Origin: an uncultured Ruminococcus sp.
GTDB lineage: Bacteria > Bacillota > Clostridia > Oscillospirales > Acutalibacteraceae
DNA length: 19,515 nucleotides
Reading direction: 5' to 3'
NCBI GenBank assembly: GCA_902802975.1
Contig: CADCOF010000022.1
Coordinates: 1 to 19,515, forward strand
Made by a program: the position numbers and the translations under genes. Below are positions 7,256-13,642 of this stretch, one piece after another (the stretch's first letter is position 1; every line of letters starts with the position of its first letter). A model generated the notes under the pieces. It saw nothing but the letters and a program-made list of their open reading frames with translations, ran no database searches and had not been told where the DNA came from.

Positions 7256-9733
7256 ATGGAGAATAATAATAGATTACCCGAAAAAATGCAGGATATTGAG
7301 AATTATACTGCCGAAGATTTGGGAAAGCTTCCTGTTATTCCATTGAAGGGCTTGTCTATATTTCCATATTCAATGGTGCAGCTCGAGGTTGCGAGACCGG
7401 TAAGTATCCACGCCATTACAAGTGCAATGAATTCGTCCCGAAAAATATTTGCGGTCGCACAATTAAATCCGGTGCAGAATAATCCGAAATCCGACGATCT
7501 TTATAAGATTGGTACTGTCGCAAAGATAATTCAAATGACGCGGCAGGCAGATGAGTCGCTCAAGGTCGTATTGGAAGGTGAATGCCGCGCCGTTGCCTAC
7601 GATTATGAGATCCATAAATCCGAGATCCATGCGAATATTGTTTCGTACATTCCTATCAAACGTGACTATACAAACGAAGAAATAGCGTCTATGGGTGTGC
7701 TGAAGCAGGTTTTCAGCGAATACACCGAGATAGATACAAAAACTCCAAAAGATGTGGGACTTAGAATAGGACTGGAACACGATCCGGGAAAACTTTCCGA
7801 TTTTATTGCGTCAAACTCAATTCGTGATTTCGAAGCGAAGCAGCTTATTCTTGAATTGTTTTCACTAAAAGAGCGTATTCAGACATTGACTGTGATGCTG
7901 CGTTCCGATGTTGAAATACTAAAGCTGCAGCAGAAAATAATGGAAAGCACAGCTACTAAGATGGACGATAACCAGCGAGAGTTCTTTTTGAGGGAGCAGA
8001 TCAGGTCTATTCGTGAGGAACTTGGTGAGGAAGAACTAGACGAAGATGTCGAAAATCTGCTGAAAGCCGTTAGGGATCTGAAAGCACCCGATGAAATTAA
8101 GCAGCAGCTTTTTAAGGAGTGCAGCCGCCTAAGACGTATGATGGACAGTTCTCAGGAGGCGTATACGCTGCGCACTTATATAGAGACATGCTTGGAATTG
8201 CCCTGGTCAGAATCTACAAAGACAAATATTGATATTAAGTCTGTTGAGAGAACGCTGAATTCCAATCATTATGGGCTTAAAGAGGTGAAGGAGAGAATTC
8301 TGGAGTATTTGGCTGTACGTAAGCTAATGCCGGAAACTAAAGGTCAGATCATTTGTCTTGTGGGTCCTCCCGGAGTCGGTAAAACATCAATTGCCCAGTC
8401 AATAGGCGCGGCAATAAACCGTAAGGTGGAGCGCATTGCACTGGGCGGCGTACACGATGAGGCGGAAATACGAGGTCATAGGCGCACATATGTGGCAGCA
8501 ATGCCCGGCAGAATAATTTCTGCCATAAAGGCATCAGGCGTTAACAATCCGCTCATTATTCTTGACGAGATAGATAAATTGGGCAGTGATCATAGGGGAG
8601 ACCCTACAAGCGCACTTCTTGAAGTGCTTGACCCGGAACAAAACCATACATTTAAAGACCATTACATAGATATGGCATTTGATCTCAGCAATGTTATGTT
8701 TATTACAACCGCAAACGATCAGTCCGAGATTCCGTCTGCTCTCCGTGACAGAATGGAAGTTATCGAGCTTAGTTCATATACGCGTGAGGAAAAATTCAAT
8801 ATTGCGAAAAAGCATTTGATACCAAAGCAGATTACAAATACAGGTTTGCTAAAATCACAGATCACTTTTACACCGGCAGCAATTTATTCTATAGTTGACG
8901 GCTATACTTCCGAGGCAGGAGTAAGAGAGTTGGAACGTAAGATCGCAGCTGTCCTCAGAAAGATGGCTAAGAAGTGCGCTGAAAATGACTGTGACAGAGA
9001 GATGGAATTCAGAGTGGACGGCAAGAATATTGAAGAATATCTCGGCGTTCGTAAGTATAAAGATGACACTCTTGCAGATGATCACACTGTCGGATATGTA
9101 AACGGTCTTGCATGGACGGCAGTCGGAGGCGTTACACTTCCGATAGAGGCAGTTGTTGTGCCCGGAGACGGAAAGATAACTATAACCGGTTCGCTTGGCG
9201 ATGTAATGAAAGAGTCTGCAAAGATCGCTGTAACTTGTGTGCGTGACCGCGCGCAGTTACTTGACATTGCGGATGATTTTTACAATCAGCTGGATATACA
9301 TATCCATGCGCTGGAAGGCGCAGTGCCGAAAGATGGTCCGTCTGCCGGTATTACAATGACGACCGCGCTTGTGTCGGCTTTGACAAAAAAGCCTGTGAAC
9401 AAATATGTTGCAATGACGGGCGAAATATCACTTCGCGGAATGGTTCTGCCGATCGGCGGATTGAAGGAGAAGGCGATGGGTGCATATAAGGCGGGAATTC
9501 GCATAATGATCATTCCGAAGAAAAATGAGCCTGATATGAGCGAAATTGATGACACGATCAAAGAGAAGATAAATATTATACCGGTTGAGACGATTGACGA
9601 AGTATTTGAGATTGCGTTTTCTCTTGACGACACATATGTGAAAAAGCTCCCCGAAAAGAAAAAGCCCGGGCGCAGAAAAAAGACTGCAGAAAGCAGTGCA
9701 GTTAACACGTCTGCACCCATTAACGGAAATTAA
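7256..9733 (+). CDS. lon: ATP-dependent protease Lon
   Basis: An 825-aa LonA-type protease that degrades misfolded and regulatory proteins in the cytoplasm as a hexamer. The N-terminal LON substrate-binding domain covers about 25-215 (starting LPVIPLKGLSIFP), then a coiled-coil segment, then the AAA+ module with Walker A GPPGVGKT (370-377) and Walker B LIILDEIDK. The C-terminal serine-lysine protease domain has S696 in PKDGPSAG and K739 in GGLKEK, 43 residues apart as in E. coli Lon (S679/K722). The last 30-40 residues form a lysine/arginine-rich tail (KKLPEKKKPGRRKK) followed by a small polar stretch. The ribosome binding site AAGGAG is 8 nt before the ATG. The lon stop is followed at once by the ysxC ribosome binding site, so the two genes form one transcript. 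Confidence 0.96.
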   Translation: MENNNRLPEKMQDIENYTAEDLGKLPVIPLKGLSIFPYSMVQLEVARPVSIHAITSAMNSSRKIFAVAQLNPVQNNPKSDDLYKIGTVAKIIQMTRQADESLKVVLEGECRAVAYDYEIHKSEIHANIVSYIPIKRDYTNEEIASMGVLKQVFSEYTEIDTKTPKDVGLRIGLEHDPGKLSDFIASNSIRDFEAKQLILELFSLKERIQTLTVMLRSDVEILKLQQKIMESTATKMDDNQREFFLREQIRSIREELGEEELDEDVENLLKAVRDLKAPDEIKQQLFKECSRLRRMMDSSQEAYTLRTYIETCLELPWSESTKTNIDIKSVERTLNSNHYGLKEVKERILEYLAVRKLMPETKGQIICLVGPPGVGKTSIAQSIGAAINRKVERIALGGVHDEAEIRGHRRTYVAAMPGRIISAIKASGVNNPLIILDEIDKLGSDHRGDPTSALLEVLDPEQNHTFKDHYIDMAFDLSNVMFITTANDQSEIPSALRDRMEVIELSSYTREEKFNIAKKHLIPKQITNTGLLKSQITFTPAAIYSIVDGYTSEAGVRELERKIAAVLRKMAKKCAENDCDREMEFRVDGKNIEEYLGVRKYKDDTLADDHTVGYVNGLAWTAVGGVTLPIEAVVVPGDGKITITGSLGDVMKESAKIAVTCVRDRAQLLDIADDFYNQLDIHIHALEGAVPKDGPSAGITMTTALVSALTKKPVNKYVAMTGEISLRGMVLPIGGLKEKAMGAYKAGIRIMIIPKKNEPDMSEIDDTIKEKINIIPVETIDEVFEIAFSLDDTYVKKLPEKKKPGRRKKTAESSAVNTSAPINGN

Positions 9734-9748
9734 GTGAGGTGCAGATCA

Positions 9749-10339
9749 GTGAATTTTAATAATGCAGAGTTTGAATTTGCTGTAGGTTCACCGTCACAGC
9801 TAAAGGCGTCTCAATTGCCGGAGGTCATTTTTTCGGGCAGGAGCAATGTTGGCAAGTCATCACTAATCAATAAGCTTGTGAATCGCAAATCGCTTGCGAG
9901 AGTCAGCGCGACCCCCGGCAAGACGGCAACTATAAACTTTTTCAGAGTCGATAAGTTTCATCTTGTTGATCTGCCGGGATATGGTTATGCAAAGGTATCG
10001 CAAAGTGAGAAAAAACGCTGGGCTGCGCTTATGGAGGGCTATTTTGCACAGGCACGCAAGTTTGCTCTGGTTGTCCAAATAGTAGACTTCAGACACGCAC
10101 CCTCTAAGGACGATATGGATATGATCACATACCTTCATGAAACCGGAGCGCCGTTTATTATTGTGCTGACAAAAAAAGACAAGCTGAAAAAGACGCAGCT
10201 GCTTGAAAGACGCAAGGCATTGGAAACAGAACTTAAGGGTTTTGAGGACGTTCCTAAATATGAGTTTTCGGCAGTTACCGGAGATGGTGTTGAGGAACTG
10301 AGAAAATGTATTGAAAACAGCGTTCTGGCATGTGAATAA
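9749..10339 (+). CDS. ysxC: Ribosome-biogenesis GTPase YsxC/EngB
   Basis: A 196-aa TRAFAC-class GTPase required for late assembly of the 50S ribosomal subunit in Bacillus. All G motifs are visible: G1 GRSNVGKS (30-37), the G2 region around TPGKT (55-59), G3 DLPG (74-77), G4 TKKD (141-144) and G5 SAVTG (174-178). The start is the GTG at 9749: it has GAGGTG as ribosome binding site 7 nt upstream, and its N-terminus (NFNNAEFEFAVGSP) aligns with the family. A GTG at 9734, directly after the lon stop, lies before that ribosome binding site and is rejected. The gene follows lon by 15 bp, the usual lon-ysxC arrangement. Confidence 0.95.
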   Translation: MNFNNAEFEFAVGSPSQLKASQLPEVIFSGRSNVGKSSLINKLVNRKSLARVSATPGKTATINFFRVDKFHLVDLPGYGYAKVSQSEKKRWAALMEGYFAQARKFALVVQIVDFRHAPSKDDMDMITYLHETGAPFIIVLTKKDKLKKTQLLERRKALETELKGFEDVPKYEFSAVTGDGVEELRKCIENSVLACE

Positions 10340-10365
10340 ATGATAGGTTGAGGAGATTGTATAAC

Positions 10366-11478
10366 ATGCAATCGTTCTATATTGATGATGTAATAGTATT
10401 TTTGATATTTGTGGTAATAGCATTTATTATCCCGATAACATTAACTATCTGGAATATATATAATTGTGTATCGAGGAAACCGAAGCATGAAAAGTTGATA
10501 TCCTCACTGACGGTGTTTGTCGGAGGGATTTTTTATCTGGGATTACATGCATTAGAATATGAAGAAGCAGGCGATTGGAATGAGGCGATATATACAATTC
10601 AATATCACTACAGTTTATCACCAAGGTATTGGGCGGTTGAATGGATTGTTATTATAGGTTTTATAGGATACTTTATACTTTTGTACGCAGATGTTGAAAA
10701 TCTGCCGCCTTTGATAGCCGTATTATCAATTTGCGTGTTGATCCTTATGAACGTTTTTCAACTGGTATATGCTGTTCAGCTCAGTAAAAATATCAGCGGT
10801 ATAGGTTATCTTCTCTATGTTTATCATGCGAATATCCTTATCCTATCAGCAAGAATAATTCAAAGACATATGAAAGAAGAAGTGGAGATATTCAGAAATA
10901 GAATTTCTGAAGGTGGAAACAGAAAAAACATAAACTCTCTTTTTTACAAAATCGACAGCCTATCCAAATATTCTATATGCATATTTATTGCATTGTTTTT
11001 TGTTATAGCAGTGATCGAAATCATACTTGTGCTCATTGGACAAGGAATTGATGCACCAATCAAAGTATTTACCGACACTGCCGATTGGACTTTTTCAAAG
11101 CAAATTCCGCCGCCGACGGCAGAATATGAGGGGCATTATCTGTGTACTGTTGCTGCCGGCGGACACAGTAAAGTTGTAAAGCCGCTCAGACTTGGAACAA
11201 GAAGGAATGCAACGATTATTGTTAATCGTCAGCTATGTATTGCCAATGCATTTGAGGAAATGCTGCAGGAGCGTGTTCCGGGACTGCATAGGCGGATCAG
11301 ATATTTTTATGATACATATGGGTATCCTGTTTCAAAGAAAATTTCAACTCCCTTAAGATCAGATTTGGTTTATTATATTATGAAACCATTGGAATGGATA
11401 TTTCTTGTTTCTCTGTACATGATTGATCCGCGGCCGGAGAAGAGAATAGCGAGACAATATCCCTATAAGGGAATGTAA
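10366..11478 (+). CDS. Polytopic membrane protein of unknown function (DUF6688-like)
   Basis: A 370-aa integral membrane protein. Hydrophobic segments lie at about 8-30, 44-62, 88-110, 114-136, 140-160 and 203-230, with one more near the C-terminus (about 341-357). Between the last two is a soluble region of about 110 residues with the most conserved-looking stretch: ADWTFSKQIPPP, then GHYLCTVAAGGH, a basic VVKPLRLGTRR, IIVNRQLCIANAFEEML, and YDTYGYPVS. These motifs match my memory of the clostridial family called DUF6688, but I could not verify that. No enzymatic motif is recognised. The ATG at 10366 is chosen for its GAGGAG ribosome binding site 10 nt upstream; a TTG at 10348 in frame lies before that site. 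It begins 26 nt after ysxC and may be read from the same transcript. A strong terminator follows. Confidence 0.75.
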   Translation: MQSFYIDDVIVFLIFVVIAFIIPITLTIWNIYNCVSRKPKHEKLISSLTVFVGGIFYLGLHALEYEEAGDWNEAIYTIQYHYSLSPRYWAVEWIVIIGFIGYFILLYADVENLPPLIAVLSICVLILMNVFQLVYAVQLSKNISGIGYLLYVYHANILILSARIIQRHMKEEVEIFRNRISEGGNRKNINSLFYKIDSLSKYSICIFIALFFVIAVIEIILVLIGQGIDAPIKVFTDTADWTFSKQIPPPTAEYEGHYLCTVAAGGHSKVVKPLRLGTRRNATIIVNRQLCIANAFEEMLQERVPGLHRRIRYFYDTYGYPVSKKISTPLRSDLVYYIMKPLEWIFLVSLYMIDPRPEKRIARQYPYKGM

Positions 11479-11511
11479 AAAGGCACTGTGAAAAACAGTC
11501 GCCCCAAAAAC

Positions 11512-11551
11512 AAAGGCACATAACCGAAAAAATAGACGGTTATGTGCCTTT
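11512..11551. terminator. Bidirectional intrinsic terminator between convergent genes
   Basis: AAAGGCACATAACCG (11512-11526) and CGGTTATGTGCCTTT (11537-11551) form a perfect 15-bp stem with a 10-nt loop. Read on the minus strand the stem is followed by GTTTTTGGGG, a good U-tract for the regulator gene. Read on the plus strand the stem ends in TTT only, so it is weaker for the membrane protein gene. Confidence 0.88.
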
Positions 11552-11581
11552 ACATGGTACAATAGATTTAAATTAAATTAT

Positions 11582-13312
11582 TTAATCAACAATAGGTGCC
11601 GAAAATTTCTCGAATGCTTCAATTATGCGAGGATGCTTGATTACAAAATGTATGGTGGGTGATTTGTTTTTTGAAACAATGACCTGCTTGTCTTTTACAA
11701 TCGTAATGTTAATATTTCTGAAGCTTAGATATTCATTGATTGTCAGGGAGCAGTTGCTGTGTGTTTCGACAAACTGCTGTGTTAGCTGCAGATGTTTCAT
11801 GTATTCTTCATAGGTATACTCGATATCACGATCGAGAAATAATTCCGGAATAAACAGCGTTGGCGGTGCCTTTTGAAAATCTTCCTCGGTGAATTTGGGT
11901 ATAATAAGAGATACTTTATTTTCTCTCAAAAGTGTTTCTGTTAATTTGCGGCTATGATCCAAAAATCTAAGGATCGTATCAATGCTCTCTTCATTTGTGG
12001 AGTTTCGTTTCAGCATACTTCTCGCAAGCTCGTCCGAAATTGTGAAACCGGGCAGGCACCCGAATATATTTTTCCTTTCGCCCGATGTGGAATAAGAACT
12101 GTTAAGAAAAATATAAAACTCTGATCTTTTTGCTGCGTTGTATATTTCCATGAGAGGATATGCCGTTTTCAGAAGCTGTTCCGCTTTTTTTCGGTAATAC
12201 TGCATATCGTCTTTATTTTTGTAGAGACAGTATCTGCCTTCGTTTAAATGTCCCGCAATTGCGTCTCCCCAAAGAGCGGCCGCACCCGATACTTTTATTT
12301 GACTCAAAAGACTTGAACCGTTTACTTCTTTTATATAGTACGGTGAGATTTGCCCTGTCATATACATCGGTACCCAGCTTTCAAGACCGAGGAGCATTTC
12401 ATTAAACGGTCTGTTCAGGTTGTGTATCATATTCAAATGCAGACCTTTTTTCAGCATCATAGCCGTACCGTACATCCATTTTTTTGAAAATTCCTGATCC
12501 TGCGCCATTTCTGCCATAGGCATTTCACTGTACATTATTATATCTTCCATTGAGTCTGACGTCATGGTTGCTTTTATAAAATCAAGCTCCGCTTCACGCA
12601 TTTGCTCAATACCGAAATATTTCTTTGAAGACGGCAGCTGAAATGTTATAGCACAGACAGTCATCTTGTCAAAGCTTATGACCTTTATATATTCTTCAAG
12701 ATCGAAATTGTCAAGACTTTGAAGAAATTTTTTGAATGGATCTTCAGAATGAAAAGACGCACCCGATACAAGCCAATTCTTAATAATTTTGGAGCATTTG
12801 AACTGATTATCAAGCTCCTCTGCGTTTTGTCCGATAACCGGAATAATATCGGAAACAAGATTTTCGTTTATCGCTTTTTTCGCAAAGATCATAGCGATAT
12901 CTTCAACGAATTTGAAAATATCAGCGGGTTTTCGGCTGCCTGCCTTTATTCTAGAAATATATGACGTATCGTATTTCATATTTTTTGCAAGGCTCACGTT
13001 GCTTATTTCAAGTATGTCAAGCAGCTGATTCATCTTGTAAAGAAAACTGTCATAGTCAAAATTTGTCTTAGTATTTATCGATGAATTCAGCGTTTCCCGT
13101 ATGGTATCTTCATTGAGATCGATGTTATTTGATTGTGCCGTTATATAAATCCCCTTTGAAAGCTTGTCTATCTGTTCACTGTTTTTTTGGGGCGTTCTTT
13201 CTCCGCTTTTGTATCTGGCGATAGTTTTCAAGGAAAGTCCGGAAGCAGCAGAAAGCTCTGCATTTGTACAACCTATAACGTCTAAATATTTTTTTAAATT
13301 TTCGCTAAACAT
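11582..13312 (-). CDS. Dual helix-turn-helix transcriptional regulator, unassigned C-terminal region
   Basis: A 576-aa cytosolic protein. Residues 5-53 form an XRE-type HTH (TNAELSAASGLSLKTIARYKSGERTP). A second HTH lies at about 89-145 (ISNVSLAKNMKYDTSYISRIKAGSRKP). The remaining 430 residues match no family I can name with confidence. A middle part (about 215-400) contains KKGLHLNMIHNLNRPFNEML followed by an ESWVPMYMTGQ stretch, loosely reminiscent of the PLD-like sensor domains of some regulators. The C-terminus ends with KSPTIHFVIKHPRIIEAFE. The ribosome binding site AAGGAG is 9 nt before the ATG. Its own promoter lies just upstream with its -10 inside a perfect palindrome, suggesting autoregulation. 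It is divergent from the dockerin-LRR gene and convergent with the membrane protein gene. It probably acts as a DNA-binding regulator; ligand and targets are unknown. Confidence 0.8.
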   Translation of the reverse strand: MFSENLKKYLDVIGCTNAELSAASGLSLKTIARYKSGERTPQKNSEQIDKLSKGIYITAQSNNIDLNEDTIRETLNSSINTKTNFDYDSFLYKMNQLLDILEISNVSLAKNMKYDTSYISRIKAGSRKPADIFKFVEDIAMIFAKKAINENLVSDIIPVIGQNAEELDNQFKCSKIIKNWLVSGASFHSEDPFKKFLQSLDNFDLEEYIKVISFDKMTVCAITFQLPSSKKYFGIEQMREAELDFIKATMTSDSMEDIIMYSEMPMAEMAQDQEFSKKWMYGTAMMLKKGLHLNMIHNLNRPFNEMLLGLESWVPMYMTGQISPYYIKEVNGSSLLSQIKVSGAAALWGDAIAGHLNEGRYCLYKNKDDMQYYRKKAEQLLKTAYPLMEIYNAAKRSEFYIFLNSSYSTSGERKNIFGCLPGFTISDELARSMLKRNSTNEESIDTILRFLDHSRKLTETLLRENKVSLIIPKFTEEDFQKAPPTLFIPELFLDRDIEYTYEEYMKHLQLTQQFVETHSNCSLTINEYLSFRNINITIVKDKQVIVSKNKSPTIHFVIKHPRIIEAFEKFSAPIVD

Positions 13313-13325
13313 AAGTCACTGCTCC

Positions 13326-13346
13326 TTATGTATAAATTATACATAA
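13326..13346. promoter_or_regulatory. Perfect 21-bp palindrome, candidate operator
   Basis: TTATGTATAA (13326-13335) and TTATACATAA (13337-13346) are exact inverted halves around a single A at 13336. It covers the whole -10 box of the minus-strand regulator promoter and abuts its ribosome binding site. That position is typical for a repressor autoregulating its own gene, and two-HTH regulators commonly bind such palindromes. Confidence 0.7.
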
Positions 13347-13365
13347 CACAAAAAAACATTGTCAA
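13336..13365 (-). promoter_or_regulatory. Sigma-A promoter of the HTH regulator gene
   Basis: On the minus strand TTGACA (13365-13360) and TATAAT (13341-13336) are 18 bp apart, both perfect hexamers. Transcription should begin near 13329, giving a very short leader of about 17 nt with the AAGGAG ribosome binding site at 13327-13322. Confidence 0.85.
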
Positions 13366-13383
13366 TATATTAAGTTTGAATAA

Positions 13384-13424
13384 GACCGCAGATGTCATTG
13401 ACATTTTGTGGTCTGATCTTTTTT
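13384..13424 (+). terminator. Plus-strand intrinsic terminator with no gene in front of it
   Basis: GACCGCAGATGTC (13384-13396) pairs with GACATTTTGTGGTC (13400-13413) as a stem of about 13 bp with G-U pairs, one bulge and a 3-nt loop. The T-run TTTTTT follows at 13419-13424. Read on the minus strand there is no U-tract. No plus-strand gene ends here, since the nearest one stops at 11478, so the element must serve an antisense or short transcript, or be left from an earlier gene order. Confidence 0.6.
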
Positions 13425-13438
13425 CTCTTCATTTCACA

Positions 13439-13447
13439 TGATATAAT
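13439..13447 (+). promoter_or_regulatory. Extended -10 promoter of the dockerin-LRR gene
   Basis: TGA followed by TATAAT (13442-13447) is a perfect extended -10. At 17 bp upstream there is only a T-run (13419-13424), which is the tail of the preceding terminator. The predicted start near 13454 falls inside the inverted repeat 13450-13476. Two TTGACA hexamers further down (13485-13490 and 13494-13499) have no -10 at a proper distance. Confidence 0.6.
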
Positions 13448-13449
13448 GG

Positions 13450-13476
13450 AAATATCCAATAATAGTTTGGATATTT
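13450..13476. promoter_or_regulatory. Inverted repeat at the predicted +1 of the LRR gene
   Basis: AAATATCCAA (13450-13459) and TTGGATATTT (13467-13476) are perfect 10-bp arms with a 7-bp spacer, starting 2 bp after the -10 box. This could be an operator blocking initiation or a 5'-end RNA hairpin. It is not the same sequence as the palindrome at 13326-13346. Confidence 0.55.
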
Positions 13477-13642
13477 ATGTTTTATTGACATAATTGACAA
13501 ATCAGTTTTGTGATAAATCAAGAGGAGGATGATCGCGTACATAAATAAAAACGCATTGAAAAAGGAGGAGTTAATTTATCTGTAAAAATGACGCCATTAG
13601 CTCAATAACTCAACAAAAATTAAAGAAAGGATTGATCAGTCT
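13477..13642 (+). other. Leader of the LRR gene with two unused Shine-Dalgarno sequences
   Basis: GAGGAGG (13522-13528) and AAAAAGGAGGAG (13559-13570) are strong ribosome binding sites but neither serves the gene. The first abuts an ATG (13529) with no spacing that would encode 18 residues (MIAYINKN...) ending at 13585. The second is 17 nt before an ATG (13588) encoding only MTPLAQ. The actual gene uses the weaker AAAGGA at 13626-13631. Also present is TTATG-N9-CATAA (13475-13493), resembling the outer parts of the 21-bp palindrome. Confidence 0.4.

Noticed and set aside
9734-9748. GTG start for ysxC directly after the lon stop
   Set aside because: It overlaps the start of the GAGGTG ribosome binding site that serves the GTG at 9749, and the extra MRCRS is not part of the family N-terminus.
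10348-10365. TTG start for the membrane protein
   Set aside because: It lies upstream of and overlaps GAGGAG, which is correctly spaced for the ATG at 10366.
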